DNA of 64,000 nt from Erwinia tasmaniensis Et1/99 (GTDB lineage: Bacteria; Pseudomonadota; Gammaproteobacteria; Enterobacterales; Enterobacteriaceae). The notes under the pieces are model-generated. The model was not told where the DNA came from and ran no database searches. It saw nothing but the letters and a program-made list of their open reading frames with translations. The stretch is taken from NCBI RefSeq assembly GCF_000026185.1, contig NC_010694.1:2790001-2854000 (forward strand), in the 5' to 3' direction. The position numbers and the translations under genes are program-made. Positions 38,196-49,251 of this stretch are shown here, piece after piece (within the stretch, counting starts at the first letter, position 1; every line of letters begins with the position of its first letter).

Positions 38196-39644
38196 CTAAG
38201 GGCGATAAACCTTCACGTTTTTAAAGCCCTGTTCGTGCAGGTAGAGCGCCTGTAAACGGCTCATCACGCCGCGTTCGCAGTACAGCAGCCAGCTTTTGCT
38301 CTGGTCGAGATCGCCAAACTGCGTTGCCAGCTTGTAGAACGGCAGCGATTTCACGACCACACCCTCCACTTCCAGCGGACGCGCCTCCTGCTCATCGTTG
38401 GAACGAATATCCAGTATCACGTCATTATGAGAAAACGAGGCTACGGTCTCGACTTCAGCCACTTCCTCTTGCGCCTTCTCGGCGATTTCACGAATATCTA
38501 CGTTCGTTGCTTCCTCAACCATCCGCTCAAGAATGGCAAAGTCGAAGTTCTGCTCTTCGTGCTCGATCTTCGCCTTAACCGCTTTGACCGTTGGGCTTTT
38601 TGAGATAACGCCGCAATATTCCGGCATAGTCCGTGCAAAATCTTCGGTGCCAATTTCACGCGCCAGTTTGATGATGTGTTCTTTGTCGTGCGAAATAAGG
38701 GGGCGTAGGATCAACGTGTCGCTGGCATTATCGATCAGTCGCAGGTTGGTCAACGTCTGGCTGGAAACCTGCCCCAGCGCTTCACCGGTCACCAGCGCCT
38801 GCACGCCGTAGCGCTCGGCAATTTTGGAGGCGGCACGGACCATCATACGCTTCAGCACGACGCCCATCTGGCCATCATCCACTTTTTCCAGGATCTCGCC
38901 GACCACCGGCTCAAAGTTAATCGCCACAAAGCGGACGCGGTGTGTGCTGCCGTAGCGCTTCCACAGATAGTGGGCAACCTGACGCACGCCGATCTCATGC
39001 GCTGCACCACCGAGATTAAAGAAACAATAGTGCACACGGCAGCCACGGCGCATCAGCATGTAGCTGGAGACGCCTGAGTCAAAACCACCGGAAATCAGTG
39101 ACAGCACATCTTCCTGGGTGCCGATAGGATAACCGCCGATACCTTCGTAACGGGCGGTGACCAGGATCAGGCGTTCGTCTTCAATTTCCAGATTGACCGT
39201 CACCTGCGGGCGATTAAGCTGCACCTGAGCGCTGGCCACGTGCTGATTCAGGCCGCCGCCAACGTAGCGCTCAACGTCCTGTGAACTGAATTCGTGCTTA
39301 CCGCGACGCTTCACGCGCACGCAGAAGGTCTTGCCTTCAATGCGTTCACGGTTCATTTCAAGAGTTTGCTCAAAAATGTGGTGCACGTCGGTATAGGGGC
39401 GATCTTCCACCGCCAGTATATGATGGATGCCCGGAATGCGCGTCAGTTCTGCAACAATAGCCGCACGCTTGCTTTCATCTTTGGCGCGAACTTCGATATT
39501 GTCCCAATGGCGAACCACGGCAAGGGTTTCATCGTAAGGTTTCAGAACATTGCGAATATTTCCGGTAAGGATTTTAATAAAACGCAGGCGTACCGACTGG
39601 CTTTTAATTGTAATTTCAGGGAATAACTTAATGATAAACTTCAT
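38196..39644 (-). CDS. thiI: tRNA 4-thiouridine synthase / thiamine thiazole sulfur transferase
   Basis: Enzyme of 482 residues that makes s4U8 in tRNA and supplies sulfur for the thiazole of thiamine. Domain order: ferredoxin-like and THUMP region (about 1-165), PP-loop ATP pyrophosphatase with SGGFDS (about 185-190), and a C-terminal rhodanese domain (about 400-482) with the persulfide cysteine in [11 protein letters not shown] (about 456). The full-length form with rhodanese is the enterobacterial type. It diverges from xseB. Confidence 0.97.
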   Translation of the reverse strand: MKFIIKLFPEITIKSQSVRLRFIKILTGNIRNVLKPYDETLAVVRHWDNIEVRAKDESKRAAIVAELTRIPGIHHILAVEDRPYTDVHHIFEQTLEMNRERIEGKTFCVRVKRRGKHEFSSQDVERYVGGGLNQHVASAQVQLNRPQVTVNLEIEDERLILVTARYEGIGGYPIGTQEDVLSLISGGFDSGVSSYMLMRRGCRVHYCFFNLGGAAHEIGVRQVAHYLWKRYGSTHRVRFVAINFEPVVGEILEKVDDGQMGVVLKRMMVRAASKIAERYGVQALVTGEALGQVSSQTLTNLRLIDNASDTLILRPLISHDKEHIIKLAREIGTEDFARTMPEYCGVISKSPTVKAVKAKIEHEEQNFDFAILERMVEEATNVDIREIAEKAQEEVAEVETVASFSHNDVILDIRSNDEQEARPLEVEGVVVKSLPFYKLATQFGDLDQSKSWLLYCERGVMSRLQALYLHEQGFKNVKVYRP

Positions 39645-39896
39645 GGCGGCATTTATTCGTTAGGCAATTAAGTGCTGATGGGGGGGCACTTAACTGTTAA
39701 AATCAAAGTCTCGCAAATTGGCCTGCGCCCTTTGCATCCGCCATGAGTATACCATCTTTGTCTGACGGCTGCTGATCCATCTGCCGCCGGCAGGGCCGTC
39801 CCCGATAACACAAAATTTGCAGGGGATATTTTGCTAATCATTTAGAGTCGGCTACCATGAGCATTCTCTGATGAAAATGCACAGTCAGGATTAGAA

Positions 39897-40139
39897 ATGC
39901 CAAAAAAAACTCAACAGTCTGTCAGTTTCGAAGCCTCCCTGCAGCAGCTGGAGCAGATTGTCAGCCGCCTGGAAAGCGGCGATCTTGCGCTGGAAGAAGC
40001 GCTGAATGAATTTGAGCGCGGCGTGCAGCTAGCGCGTGCCGGGCAGCAGGTGCTTCAACAGGCCGAGCAGCGGGTACAAATCTTGCTGAGCGATGATAAA
40101 AATGCTGAGCTGACGCCCTTCACGCCGGAAAAAGAGTAA
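39897..40139 (+). CDS. xseB: Exodeoxyribonuclease VII small subunit
   Basis: Small subunit (80 residues) of exonuclease VII, which degrades single-stranded DNA. It is a helical hairpin with the conserved [27 protein letters not shown] segment. Its stop overlaps the ispA start (TAATG). The xseB-ispA-dxs order is conserved. Confidence 0.97.
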   Translation: MPKKTQQSVSFEASLQQLEQIVSRLESGDLALEEALNEFERGVQLARAGQQVLQQAEQRVQILLSDDKNAELTPFTPEKE

Positions 40140-41038
40140 TGGATTTTAACGTCTTACTCACCAGCCACTATCAGCGAGTCAACGCAGCGATCCAGGGATT
40201 TGTTTCACAACTGCCTTTTCAGAGTACTCCTCTGGTTAACGCGATAGAATATGGCGCATTATTGGGCGGCAAGCGTTTACGCCCCTTCCTGGTCTACGCG
40301 ACGGGCAACATGCTGCACGCAGACGATGCCGCGCTGGATGCGCCGGCGGCAGCGGTCGAATGTATTCATGCGTATTCACTTATTCATGACGATCTGCCCG
40401 CGATGGATAATGACAGCCTGCGCCGCGGCCAGCCTACCTGTCATATCAAGTTTGGTGAGGATGCGGCGATTCTGGCAGGCGATGCGCTCCAGACGCTCGC
40501 CTTTTCGATACTTGCTGACGCCCCGATGCCGGGAGTCACGGCGGAAAGTCGTGTTGCCATGCTGTCTGAACTGGCCCAGGCCAGCGGCGTAGCCGGAATG
40601 TGCGGCGGTCAGGCGCTGGATCTCGCGGCCGAAGGCAAACGGGTCACGCTAGACGAACTTGAGCAGATCCACAGGCATAAGACCGGCGCGCTGATCCGTT
40701 CGGCCGTTCGACTCGGCGCCCTTTCCGCAGGTGCCCCTGGTCGTGCCGCTCTGCCCGCTCTTGACCGTTTTGCCGATGCGATTGGCCTGGCCTTTCAGGT
40801 TCAGGATGACATCCTTGATGTTATCGGTGATACCGTGGTGCTTGGAAAGCAGCAGGGTGCCGACCAGCAATTGGGCAAAAGTACTTACCCGGCACTAATG
40901 GGGCTTGAAAATGCGCGGCTGAAAGCATGGGATCTTTATCAAGAATCCCTCAACGCGTTAGAGACACTTGCCGCACAGTCTTACAACACGACCGCGTTAC
41001 GCGCGCTGGCAAGCTTTATAATCGAACGCGATAAATAA
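40139..41038 (+). CDS. ispA: Farnesyl diphosphate synthase
   Basis: Condenses isopentenyl diphosphate with DMAPP and GPP to make farnesyl diphosphate; 299 residues. The first Asp-rich motif DDLPAMDND (about 84-92) and second motif DDILDVIGD (about 224-232) are intact, as is the GGKRLRPFLVY substrate segment. It lies between xseB and dxs, linking early isoprenoid synthesis to the FPP used by CyoE and for quinones. Confidence 0.97.
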   Translation: MDFNVLLTSHYQRVNAAIQGFVSQLPFQSTPLVNAIEYGALLGGKRLRPFLVYATGNMLHADDAALDAPAAAVECIHAYSLIHDDLPAMDNDSLRRGQPTCHIKFGEDAAILAGDALQTLAFSILADAPMPGVTAESRVAMLSELAQASGVAGMCGGQALDLAAEGKRVTLDELEQIHRHKTGALIRSAVRLGALSAGAPGRAALPALDRFADAIGLAFQVQDDILDVIGDTVVLGKQQGADQQLGKSTYPALMGLENARLKAWDLYQESLNALETLAAQSYNTTALRALASFIIERDK

Positions 41039-41056
41039 CCTCTAAATGAGTCACTG

Positions 41057-42922
41057 ATGAGTTTTGAAACTGCAAAATACCCGACGCTTGCTCTGGCAAG
41101 TACGGTGCAAGAATTACGTTTGCTACCGAAAGAGAGCCTGCCAACACTCTGTGACGAGCTGCGGCAGTATCTGCTCGACAGCGTAAGCCGCTCCAGCGGT
41201 CATTTTGCTTCCGGGCTGGGCGTGGTGGAATTGACCGTCGCTCTGCATTACGTTTACAACACGCCGTTTGACCATCTGATATGGGACGTAGGACATCAGG
41301 CTTATCCCCACAAGATCCTCACCGGGCGTCGCGATCGGATAGGCACTATCCGTCAGAAAAACGGGCTGCACCCCTTCCCGTGGCGTGATGAAAGTGAATA
41401 CGATGTGCTCAATGTGGGTCACTCATCAACCTCTATCAGTGCAGGGTTAGGTATGGCGGTTGCCGCCGGTAAAGAAGCGCAAGGCCGTCGAACGGCCTGT
41501 GTTATCGGCGATGGCGCGATCACCGCCGGGATGGCGTTTGAAGCGATGAATCATGCCGGAGACTGTAAGGCCGACCTGCTGGTGGTGCTGAACGACAATG
41601 AAATGTCGATCTCTGAAAACGTGGGCGCGCTTAATAACCGGCTGGCACAAATTCTGTCCGGAAAAACCTACTCACGTCTGCGTGAGAGCGGCAAAAAAGT
41701 CCTCGACGGCCTGCCTCCCATCAAGGAGCTGGTGAAACGTACCGAAGAACACCTGAAGGGAATGGTGGTGCCGGGCACCCTTTTTGAAGAGCTGGGCTTT
41801 AATTATATCGGCCCGGTAGATGGCCACGACGTGCTGGCTTTGGTGCACACGCTGCGTAATATGCGCGCGCTGAAAGGCCCGCAGTTCCTGCACGTCATGA
41901 CCAAAAAGGGGAAAGGCTATGCCCCGGCGGAAAAAGATCCGATCAGCTGGCATGCCGTACCTAAGTTCGATCCGGCCAGCGGGCTGCTGCCAAAAAGTGC
42001 TGAAGGTCTGCCGAGCTATTCAAAAATTTTCGGACAGTGGTTGAGTGAAACCGCCGCCGCTGATGACAGGCTGATGGCCGTCACCCCGGCGATGCGCGAA
42101 GGCTCCGGAATGGTCAGCTTCTCGCGCGATTATCCCCAGCAATATTTCGATGTGGCGATTGCCGAGCAGCACGCGGTTACATTTGCAGCAGGACTGGCTA
42201 TCGGCGGCTATAAGCCGGTGGTGGCGATCTACTCCACTTTCCTGCAGCGCGCCTACGATCAGCTGATCCATGATGTCGCCATTCAAAAACTGCCGGTGCT
42301 GTTTGCCATCGACCGTGGCGGCATCGTCGGTGCTGACGGGCAGACTCACCAGGGGGCCTTTGATATTGCCTTCCTGCGCTGTATCCCTGATATGGTGATT
42401 ATGACGCCAAGCGATGAGAATGAATGCCGCCAAATGCTGTATACCGGTTATCACCACCAGGGTGGCCCAAGCGCGGTGCGCTATCCGCGTGGCAATGGCA
42501 CCGGCGCACCGCTTGAAGCGCTGGCTTCGCTGCCGCTAGGCAAAGGCGTGGTCAAACGCCGCGGAGAGAAAATGGCCATTCTTAACTTTGGTACGCTGCT
42601 CCCGCAGGCGGCCGAGGTGGCGGAAGCCATCAATGCCACGCTGGTGGATATGCGTTTTGTCAAACCGCTGGACGAAGCGCTGGTGCTGGAGCTGGCGGCA
42701 CAGCACCAGTCACTGATCACGCTTGAGGAAGGATCAATCAAAGGCGGTGCCGGAAGCGGCGTGAATGAGCTTTTGATGGCTAAACGCCGGGCGATCCCGG
42801 TGCTGAATATTGGCCTACCCGATGAATTTATTCCTCCGGGCACGCAGGATGAGATCCGTAGCGATTATCAGCTGGATGCCGACGGTATCCAACGGCAGAT
42901 CGCCGACTGGCTGGCACAATAA
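41057..42922 (+). CDS. dxs: 1-deoxy-D-xylulose-5-phosphate synthase
   Basis: First enzyme of the MEP isoprenoid pathway, 621 residues; condenses pyruvate and glyceraldehyde 3-phosphate with thiamine diphosphate. The N-terminal half has the TPP motif [18 protein letters not shown]...NDNEMS, the middle domain has the catalytic glutamate in [16 protein letters not shown] (about 370), and the C-terminal transketolase domain is complete. The product also feeds thiamine and pyridoxal synthesis. It begins 18 bases after ispA. Confidence 0.98.
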   Translation: MSFETAKYPTLALASTVQELRLLPKESLPTLCDELRQYLLDSVSRSSGHFASGLGVVELTVALHYVYNTPFDHLIWDVGHQAYPHKILTGRRDRIGTIRQKNGLHPFPWRDESEYDVLNVGHSSTSISAGLGMAVAAGKEAQGRRTACVIGDGAITAGMAFEAMNHAGDCKADLLVVLNDNEMSISENVGALNNRLAQILSGKTYSRLRESGKKVLDGLPPIKELVKRTEEHLKGMVVPGTLFEELGFNYIGPVDGHDVLALVHTLRNMRALKGPQFLHVMTKKGKGYAPAEKDPISWHAVPKFDPASGLLPKSAEGLPSYSKIFGQWLSETAAADDRLMAVTPAMREGSGMVSFSRDYPQQYFDVAIAEQHAVTFAAGLAIGGYKPVVAIYSTFLQRAYDQLIHDVAIQKLPVLFAIDRGGIVGADGQTHQGAFDIAFLRCIPDMVIMTPSDENECRQMLYTGYHHQGGPSAVRYPRGNGTGAPLEALASLPLGKGVVKRRGEKMAILNFGTLLPQAAEVAEAINATLVDMRFVKPLDEALVLELAAQHQSLITLEEGSIKGGAGSGVNELLMAKRRAIPVLNIGLPDEFIPPGTQDEIRSDYQLDADGIQRQIADWLAQ

Positions 42923-42926
42923 CCTT

Positions 42927-42954
42927 TCACCTACTCCCTGCGGGGAGTAGGTGA
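42927..42954. terminator. Hairpin between convergent dxs and pgpA
   Basis: CACCTACTCCC and GGGAGTAGGTG form a perfect 11-base stem with a TGCG loop, directly after the dxs stop. The U-tract is weak on both strands, so termination is inferred from position and stem strength. Confidence 0.6.
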
Positions 42955-42967
42955 GCGCAGCCTGGCA

Positions 42968-43465
42968 TTAAATCAGCCAGTAATGCCCGGCACAGTAGAG
43001 AATAGCCGCTGATATCACCCCGGCGATAATATCATCCACCATAATTCCCATCCCGCCGTGCACGTTGCGGTCAAACCAGCGGATGGGCCAGGGTTTCCAG
43101 ATATCCAGCACGCGGAACAGCAAAAATCCTGCCAGCACCCACCTCCAGTCGTTAACCGGAATGGCCATCAGCGTGATCCACATACCGATAAACTCATCCC
43201 AGACGATGCTGCCGTGATCGTGCACGCCCATATCCTTCGCCGTACGATGGCAAAGATACACGCCAATACTGATACCCAGCAGCACCGCTAGCGAGTAGAG
43301 ATCCTGCGGCAGAAAGCTCATCAGATACCAGAATGGGATCGCCGCCAGCGACCCCATGGTGCCCGGCATCCAGGGGCTTAAACCGCTGCCGAATCCGGTG
43401 GCCAGTAAATGCCACGGATTGCTCATTTTCAGACGGCTTTTAGCCATATCCTTAGCGCGAGCCAA
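42968..43465 (-). CDS. pgpA: Phosphatidylglycerophosphatase A
   Basis: Inner-membrane phosphatase of 165 residues that makes phosphatidylglycerol from PGP. About four spans; conserved segments are [16 protein letters not shown] and DDIIAG, plus [15 protein letters not shown]. The start is uncertain: TTG at 43465 overlaps the thiL end by 14 bases, and an ATG lies at 43447. The codon aligned with the E. coli start is TCG here, so the N-terminus differs slightly from E. coli. Confidence 0.92.
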   Translation of the reverse strand: MARAKDMAKSRLKMSNPWHLLATGFGSGLSPWMPGTMGSLAAIPFWYLMSFLPQDLYSLAVLLGISIGVYLCHRTAKDMGVHDHGSIVWDEFIGMWITLMAIPVNDWRWVLAGFLLFRVLDIWKPWPIRWFDRNVHGGMGIMVDDIIAGVISAAILYCAGHYWLI

Positions 43466-44429
43466 AATGATCGAATCCTTTCAGGTTAATTTCAACGGGC
43501 CGATCGTTTTGCAGCAACGTTAGCCCATCTGACTGCGGAGCAATCTGCCCGATGCAGGTATAAGGAACGCCGTGATACCCCAGCGCTACGTCAAGCGCGC
43601 CACGGTTAATTTCCGGTACGGTAAAGCAGAGTTCATAATCTTCACCGCCGCTCAACGCCCAGTGCAGCGTCTGCTGCGCGGGAAAGTTTTGCTTCACGAC
43701 CTCTGAAAGGGGTAAGGCGTCAAGATTAAGCCGGGCACCACAGGCGCTGGCCTGTAGGATGTGGCCGAGATCGGAGATGAGCCCATCGGACAGATCGATG
43801 GCGGAGCTGGCCAGATCGCGCAATGCCTGCCCCTGCAGAACGCGGGGCATCGGCCGCAGATGACGCTTAATCAGCGCTTCGTGGGCGACCGGATCGTCGA
43901 TTTTCACATGATGCTGTAGCAGCGCAAGGCCGGCAGCGCTGTCGCCTAACGTCCCCGTGACGTAGATCCAGTCGCCGATACGTGCACCGCTGCGCTTTAA
44001 TGCTCTTCCCTGCGGCACCAGTCCATGAATGCCTAACGTCATGCTGAGCGGCCCACGCGTGGTATCGCCGCCGACCAGCTGCATATTGTAGTAATCCAGC
44101 AATTCAAACAGACTGTCGCTAAATGCTTTTAACCAGCTTTCGTTGACCTGCGGCAGCGTCAGTGCCAGCGTCAGCCATGCGGGATCTGCGCCCATTGCCG
44201 CCAGGTCGCTAAGATTAACCGCCAGCGCTTTGTATGCAAGATCGGCAGGATGAATATCACGCAGGAAGTGCACGCCGCATACCAGCGTGTCGGTACTGAT
44301 AGCCAGAGTCTGTTTTTCCGGTACGCTGAGTAGCGCACAGTCGTCACCGATGCCTTTTTCCACATCGCGACGGGAGCATGTCGCGCGATCAAAATAGCGC
44401 GCAATCAGTTCAAATTCGCCACATGACAT
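43452..44429 (-). CDS. thiL: Thiamine-monophosphate kinase
   Basis: Phosphorylates thiamine phosphate to thiamine diphosphate, the cofactor; 325 residues. The AIR-synthase-like fold has GIGDDCAL (about 27-34), the Mg/ATP motif [11 protein letters not shown] and the GGDTTRGP loop. It lies between nusB and pgpA, which it overlaps, as in E. coli. Other thiamine-linked genes in the window are thiI and dxs. Confidence 0.97.
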   Translation of the reverse strand: MSCGEFELIARYFDRATCSRRDVEKGIGDDCALLSVPEKQTLAISTDTLVCGVHFLRDIHPADLAYKALAVNLSDLAAMGADPAWLTLALTLPQVNESWLKAFSDSLFELLDYYNMQLVGGDTTRGPLSMTLGIHGLVPQGRALKRSGARIGDWIYVTGTLGDSAAGLALLQHHVKIDDPVAHEALIKRHLRPMPRVLQGQALRDLASSAIDLSDGLISDLGHILQASACGARLNLDALPLSEVVKQNFPAQQTLHWALSGGEDYELCFTVPEINRGALDVALGYHGVPYTCIGQIAPQSDGLTLLQNDRPVEINLKGFDHFGSR

Positions 44430-44479
44430 ATTGCATTCCGGGGGTAAAAGAAGAGGCCGGATTGCACGGCCTCTGAGGA

Positions 44480-44899
44480 TTATTTGCGGTTAGGGCGGAT
44501 CTGCGGAGCGGCTTTGTCCAACACGCCGTTGACAAACTTATGACTGTCTTCAGCACCGAACACTTTTGCCAGCTCGATCCCCTCATTAATGGCAACCTTG
44601 TAGGGCACGTCTGAACGCTTACTCAGTTCAAACAGCGAGATACGCAGGATCGCCTTTTCCACCTGGCCCAGCTCTTCAAGCTGACGCGACAGGTATGGTT
44701 TCATCAGGCCGTCGAGGTATGCACTGTTAGTTGCAACGCCGCCGACCAGCTCACGGAAATAAGTAATATCGACGTCTTTAACGTCCTGTTCCGCCAGAAA
44801 CTGGTATTCAACATCCGCGATGTCATTTTTGGATATCTGCCAGGAGTAGAGTGCCTGAACAGCACATTCACGGGCGCGGCGACGAGCAGCAGGTTTCAC
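44480..44899 (-). CDS. nusB: Transcription antitermination factor NusB
   Basis: All-helical RNA-binding protein, 139 residues, that joins NusE in rRNA antitermination complexes. The N-terminal arginine-rich [14 protein letters not shown] and the C-terminal [30 protein letters not shown] are the conserved family segments. It follows ribH by 15 bases and precedes thiL. Confidence 0.97.
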   Translation of the reverse strand: MKPAARRRARECAVQALYSWQISKNDIADVEYQFLAEQDVKDVDITYFRELVGGVATNSAYLDGLMKPYLSRQLEELGQVEKAILRISLFELSKRSDVPYKVAINEGIELAKVFGAEDSHKFVNGVLDKAAPQIRPNRK

Positions 44900-44914
44900 A
44901 AAATTCCCCTTAAA

Positions 44915-45385
44915 TCAGGCATTAATGGCTTTCAATACGTTAATCATTTCCAGAGCGGTCAGGGCTGCTTCAGCACCTTTATTGCCCGCTTTGGTTCCGG
45001 CGCGTTCAATGGCCTGCTCGATATTTTCAGTCGTTAGCACGCCAAAGGCAACCGGGATATCGCTGTGCATGGCAACGCTGGCAAGACCAGAACTGGCCTC
45101 ACCTGCCACGAATTCAAAATGGGCAGTACCGCCACGGATCACGGTGCCAAGAGCCACAACCGCGTCATGCTTGCCGGTTTTGGCCAGCGCACGCGCCGTC
45201 ACGGGCAGTTCATAAGCACCAGGAACCCATACCACGGTGATATTCTCATCTTTGACCTGACCAATTCGTTTCAGGGCATCGAGAGCACCGCTCAGCAGGC
45301 TGTCGTTGATAAAGTTGTTGAAACGCGCAATCACCAGGGCAACGCGCGCGTCAGGAGTAGCAACAGCAGCTTCGATAACGTTCAT
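44915..45385 (-). CDS. ribH: 6,7-dimethyl-8-ribityllumazine synthase
   Basis: Penultimate enzyme of riboflavin synthesis, 156 residues, forming a 60-subunit capsid. Substrate-binding segments [18 protein letters not shown] and [14 protein letters not shown] are visible, with the catalytic histidine in the last. It is also called ribE in E. coli nomenclature. It lies after ribD and before nusB. Confidence 0.97.
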   Translation of the reverse strand: MNVIEAAVATPDARVALVIARFNNFINDSLLSGALDALKRIGQVKDENITVVWVPGAYELPVTARALAKTGKHDAVVALGTVIRGGTAHFEFVAGEASSGLASVAMHSDIPVAFGVLTTENIEQAIERAGTKAGNKGAEAALTALEMINVLKAINA

Positions 45386-45472
45386 AATCTTCCTTCCAGG
45401 GTTCTGTTTGGCCCCGCAGGGGGGCGGATTCTATCACACTCTTTGACGACCTGCTCGTTTTTGCGCAAGCCG

Positions 45473-46576
45473 TCATAACGGGGTCAACGTGAGCCTGAGA
45501 TCAGGCCCCACCTGACGAATATCACTAAAGGTAAACGCCGGTGCGGCGGCCAGCGTTTCCAGTCCCGGCAGCTGGCACAGGGCGCGCCCGGCATCGCCAA
45601 GTAGTTTAGGAGCCATGTAGACGATCAGCTCATCGACAACGCCTGCCTGGAGTAATGCACCGGCAAATTGCGCTCCGGCCTCCACCCACAGGCTGTTAAT
45701 CTGTTTTTTGCCCAGCAGCATCAGCATCGAGACCAGATCGAGGCGATCCTGATGGCGTGGTACGATCAGCTGACTGACGTTTTCCGGCCACTGCTGCGGA
45801 CAGCTGGAGGTGCGCGCCAGCCAGGTTTCGCCCGGCTGGGCAATAAGCCGATGCTGTGGGGTAATGCGGTTCTGTCCGTCAACGATAACGCGTATCGGCT
45901 GGCGCAGTAGGTTGACCGGGTAGTCCGCCAGGCTGGCGCTATCCAGTTCATCATGACGGACGGTGAGCGCCGGATTATCGGCCAGCACGGTGCCGCTGGT
46001 GCTGAGAATAGCCGAGCTTTGCGCGCGCAGTCTTTGCACATCGCGTCTTGCTTCGGGGGACGTTATCCACTGACTTTCCCCACTGGCCATCGCCGTGCGC
46101 CCATCCAGCGAGGCGCCAAGTTTAAGCTGCACCCAAGGGAAGCCGGTGCGCATACGTTTGAGAAACCCACGGTTTAACGCTTCCGCTTCCTGCATCATCA
46201 GCCCGTGGCTGACCTCGATGCCCGCCTGCTGCAGACGATACAGGCCACGACCTGCCACCTGCGGATTCGGGTCCTGCATCGCGGTAACAACCCGCTTAAC
46301 GCCAGCCGCAATCAGCGCATCGCAGCACGGCGGCGTACGGCCATGATGGCTACACGGCTCCAGCGTCACATAGACGGTAGCGCCACGCGATTTTTCACCC
46401 GCCATACGCAGCGCGTGAACTTCCGCGTGCGGCTCACCGGCACGCAGATGATAGCCTTCTCCCACGATCTGGTCATCACGTACCAGCACGCATCCTACAT
46501 TGGGATTCGGCGTGGTGGTAAATCGGCCACGGCGCGCCAGTTCCAGCGCCCGGGCCATATAAACTTCATCGCGCAT
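45473..46576 (-). CDS. ribD: Bifunctional riboflavin deaminase/reductase
   Basis: Two-domain enzyme of 367 residues. The N-terminal deaminase (about 1-145) has the zinc motif HAEVHAL and PCSHHGRTPPC. The C-terminal reductase (about 146-367) uses NADPH and begins GFPWVQLKLGASLDGRTAM. The ATG at 46576 gives the same length as E. coli RibD; the longer frame into nrdR is ignored. It starts four bases after the nrdR stop, so nrdR-ribD-ribH-nusB-thiL-pgpA may be co-transcribed at least in part. Confidence 0.96.
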   Translation of the reverse strand: MRDEVYMARALELARRGRFTTTPNPNVGCVLVRDDQIVGEGYHLRAGEPHAEVHALRMAGEKSRGATVYVTLEPCSHHGRTPPCCDALIAAGVKRVVTAMQDPNPQVAGRGLYRLQQAGIEVSHGLMMQEAEALNRGFLKRMRTGFPWVQLKLGASLDGRTAMASGESQWITSPEARRDVQRLRAQSSAILSTSGTVLADNPALTVRHDELDSASLADYPVNLLRQPIRVIVDGQNRITPQHRLIAQPGETWLARTSSCPQQWPENVSQLIVPRHQDRLDLVSMLMLLGKKQINSLWVEAGAQFAGALLQAGVVDELIVYMAPKLLGDAGRALCQLPGLETLAAAPAFTFSDIRQVGPDLRLTLTPL

Positions 46577-46580
46577 CCTG

Positions 46581-47030
46581 TCAGTCCTGTAAGCGGGCGA
46601 TCTCTTCGCCGAATTCGCGGATATCTTCAAAGCTGCGATATACCGATGCAAAACGGATATAGGCCACTTTATCCAGTTTTTTTAGCTCGTCCATGACCAG
46701 GCTACCGATCGATTTACTGGCCACTTCGCGTTCACCGGTGGCACGCAGCTTACTTTTGATGTGGCTGATGGCATTTTCCACCGCATCCGAGCTAACCGGG
46801 CGCTTCTCCAGCGCCTTCATCAATCCACTGCGCAGCTTGTCTTCATTAAAGGGTTCACGCACGTCGTTGCTCTTAACCACCCGTGGCATCACCAGCTCTG
46901 CGACTTCAAACGTAGTGAAGCGTTCGTGACAAACCACACACTGGCGTCGGCGGCGCACGGAGGAGCCTTCCCCAACCAGGCGGGAGTCGATCACTTTAGT
47001 ATCCACGGCGCAACAAAATGGGCAATGCAT
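46581..47030 (-). CDS. nrdR: Ribonucleotide reductase regulator NrdR
   Basis: Repressor of ribonucleotide reductase genes, 149 residues. A zinc ribbon formed by MHCPFC and CVVCHERF (C3, C6, C31, C34) is followed by an ATP-cone domain (about 49-139) that senses ATP/dATP. The ATG at 47030 starts the zinc ribbon at residue 1, as in the family; the longer frame to 47096 is ignored. Confidence 0.97.
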   Translation of the reverse strand: MHCPFCCAVDTKVIDSRLVGEGSSVRRRRQCVVCHERFTTFEVAELVMPRVVKSNDVREPFNEDKLRSGLMKALEKRPVSSDAVENAISHIKSKLRATGEREVASKSIGSLVMDELKKLDKVAYIRFASVYRSFEDIREFGEEIARLQD

Positions 47031-47205
47031 AAGTCTGTCCTGATTATTCAGCAGAGGGCTATCAGTGTACCCTGGAGTGGATAACAACTGAATCATTCAC
47101 ACGGACTTGCATTCGCTGATCTAGATGCCCGCCCCACAAAAGTGAAAAACAGGTCTATGCTTTGTGTACCCCCCATTCCGGGGTTTCACCAAAAAGGAGT
47201 CAAAA

Positions 47206-47649
47206 ATGGGACTGTTTGATTTTGTTAAAGATGCAGGTGAGAAGATCCTGGATGCGTTCGCCGGAAATGCACACGCTCAGGGCACGGCCATTGAAGATAG
47301 TCTGAAAAAGCAGGGTATTCCGGGCGCTGACAAAGTGAAGGTCGAGGTTAACGGTGACAAAGCCGTTGTCACCGGCGAAGGCCTGACCCAGGAAGAGAAA
47401 GAGAAGATCTTGGTCGCCGCAGGCAATATCAAGGGCATCAGCAGCGTAGATGACAAGGTCGTTACTGATGCGCCCGCTGCCAATGAATCTGATTATTACA
47501 CGGTGAAATCAGGCGATACGCTGAGCGCCATTTCCAAATCCGTTTACGGCGACGCCAATCAGTACAACAAAATCTTCGAGGCAAATAAGCCAATGCTTAG
47601 CCACCCGGATAAAATTTATCCAGGTCAGAAGCTGCGCATCCCTCAGTAA
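47206..47649 (+). CDS. kbp: Potassium-binding protein Kbp (YgaU), BON-LysM
   Basis: Cytoplasmic K+ sensor-like protein of 147 residues: an N-terminal BON domain (about 25-90) and a C-terminal LysM domain (about 97-145, [21 protein letters not shown]). It starts [13 protein letters not shown] like E. coli YgaU. AAAAGGAGTC supports the ATG at 47206. In E. coli the gene is elsewhere on the chromosome; here it lies between nrdR and yajI, so it has moved or been inserted. Confidence 0.92.
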   Translation: MGLFDFVKDAGEKILDAFAGNAHAQGTAIEDSLKKQGIPGADKVKVEVNGDKAVVTGEGLTQEEKEKILVAAGNIKGISSVDDKVVTDAPAANESDYYTVKSGDTLSAISKSVYGDANQYNKIFEANKPMLSHPDKIYPGQKLRIPQ

Positions 47650-47670
47650 CGGATCGATCGGGGAGAGGAC

Positions 47671-48228
47671 GTGATCACACTGCGCGTAGGGGCAATGTCA
47701 GCCGCCCTGCTCCTGTCAGGATGTCTGTCCTCTCCGCCCGACCGTCAGACGCAACGGCTCCACCATCAGGTGAGCCGGTTGAGTCAGGAATTGGGCCATC
47801 TTACGCTTCAGGCAACCGCGATTGAGCGCCAAAGCCTGCTTAACCAGAACTCGCTTCAGGGTGCCTGGTTAGTCCCCGCCGCCAAAACCCCAGTGCTATT
47901 GCAGAGTCAGGCAGGCCAACTGCGCCTGTGGTTAAGCAATATCACCAGGCAAGATGGCGGGACGTGCGCGTTGCTGCATCTGAGTGTTGCCGATGCTGCG
48001 CGGCTGGCCGCACTCACCGGCCGGGTCGAATGGGGTAGCCTTGACGAGAGCAGCGGCAGACCGCTAAGCGCGCAAAGCCGCAGTGAAACCTTCCGGCTTG
48101 AACCCGCTTTACCGCCGCCTCGTGAAGCGGGGGTTATGCTGTATCTGCAGGGTTTCCCACCGGAGAAACTCGGCTATGTTCGCGTTCATGGCCTGATGCT
48201 GATCGGCTCATCAGCTTTTGCACCATAA
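47671..48228 (+). CDS. yajI: YajI-like lipoprotein (DUF3251)
   Basis: Predicted lipoprotein of 185 residues starting at GTG, with GGGGAGAG before it. The signal peptide ends at LLSG-C18. A helical, possibly coiled-coil segment (about 28-60, HHQVSRLSQELGHLTLQATA) precedes a beta-rich domain. Position next to nrdR and on the way to secF fits E. coli YajI. The spacing from kbp is only 21 bases, so the two may be co-transcribed. Function unknown. Confidence 0.82.
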   Translation: MITLRVGAMSAALLLSGCLSSPPDRQTQRLHHQVSRLSQELGHLTLQATAIERQSLLNQNSLQGAWLVPAAKTPVLLQSQAGQLRLWLSNITRQDGGTCALLHLSVADAARLAALTGRVEWGSLDESSGRPLSAQSRSETFRLEPALPPPREAGVMLYLQGFPPEKLGYVRVHGLMLIGSSAFAP

Positions 48229-48233
48229 AAAAA

Positions 48234-48253
48234 CGGCCACCCTGGGGTGGCCG
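48234..48253 (-). terminator. Terminator of yajC-secD-secF
   Basis: CGGCCACC and GGTGGCCG form a perfect 8-base stem with a four-base loop. On the minus strand seven T residues follow. It may also terminate yajI from the other side. Confidence 0.88.
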
Positions 48254-48272
48254 CCATTCTGACCGCATCGCG

Positions 48273-49241
48273 TTAAGGAAGAATCGAAGGCTGGTCCGCG
48301 CCCTCTTTTTCCACTTTCTGCTGGATCATATGCTCACGTTTCATGCCCAGCTTCAGCGCCAGGGCTGAAGAGACATAAATCGACGAGATAGTACCAATGG
48401 TAATCCCGATCAGCATCGTCAGCGAGAAGCCTTTCAACAATGCGCCGCCAAAGATAAACAGGATCACGACCATCGCCAACGTGGTTACCGAGGTGATGAT
48501 GGTTCGGCTTAACGTCTGCGTCAGTGAGATATTGGTAATATCGTAAGAAGAACCGCGACGGATTTTGCGGAAGTTCTCACGGATACGGTCCGATACCACG
48601 ATCTTATCGTTGAGCGAGTAGCCAATAACCGACATTAACGAGGCGATAATAGTCAGGTCTATCTCAATCTTGAACATAGAGAGCAGCCCCATCGTAATGA
48701 CCACATCGTGTGCCAGCGCCAGTACGGTGCCTAGCGCCAAACGCCACTCAAAGCGAAAGCCAATATAGAACAGAATGGCAATCAGCGCCGAAAGCAGCGC
48801 CATCCCACCCGCCTGAGCCAGATCGCTCCCCACGCTGGGGCCGACAAACTCGATACGTTTGACGGTCGCATTCTGTCCGGTTGCTTCGTTGATGACGCCC
48901 AGCACCTTACTGCCCAGCGCTTCACCCGCATTGCCTTCAGCCGGCGGCATACGCACCAACACATCACGGCTGCTGCCAAAGTTTTGCACCTGCGGCTCGG
49001 CAAAACCGGCTTTTTGCAGGCTTTCACGCATCATATCCAGATCGGCCGGCTGTTCAAGATTGATCTCAATGACCGTACCGCCGGTGAAATCGAGTCCCCA
49101 GTTGAAGCCCCGAACACCAATGATGGCTACTGCTACTATTAGCAATATTCCAGAAATGATGAACGCCAGTTTATCCCAGCGCATAAAGTCGATGACTTTA
49201 CGCCCGTGATTCATTTGTTCAACACTATGTTCCTGTGCCAC
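48273..49241 (-). CDS. secF: Protein translocase subunit SecF
   Basis: Six-span partner of SecD in the proton-driven step of Sec export; 322 residues. The first periplasmic loop domain follows [14 protein letters not shown] (about 42-55), the RND-type motif. Spans 2-6 contain [20 protein letters not shown]. The start is GTG at 49241, with GAGGAG correctly placed; the ATG at 49286 lies inside the secD end. It follows secD closely. Confidence 0.95.
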   Translation of the reverse strand: MAQEHSVEQMNHGRKVIDFMRWDKLAFIISGILLIVAVAIIGVRGFNWGLDFTGGTVIEINLEQPADLDMMRESLQKAGFAEPQVQNFGSSRDVLVRMPPAEGNAGEALGSKVLGVINEATGQNATVKRIEFVGPSVGSDLAQAGGMALLSALIAILFYIGFRFEWRLALGTVLALAHDVVITMGLLSMFKIEIDLTIIASLMSVIGYSLNDKIVVSDRIRENFRKIRRGSSYDITNISLTQTLSRTIITSVTTLAMVVILFIFGGALLKGFSLTMLIGITIGTISSIYVSSALALKLGMKREHMIQQKVEKEGADQPSILP

Positions 49242-49251
49242 AACGCACTCC

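Noticed and set aside
44430..47205. Possible FMN or TPP riboswitches near the rib and thi genes
   Set aside because: Gaps are too short or lack the conserved aptamer cores; none is seen before ribD, ribH, thiL or thiI.
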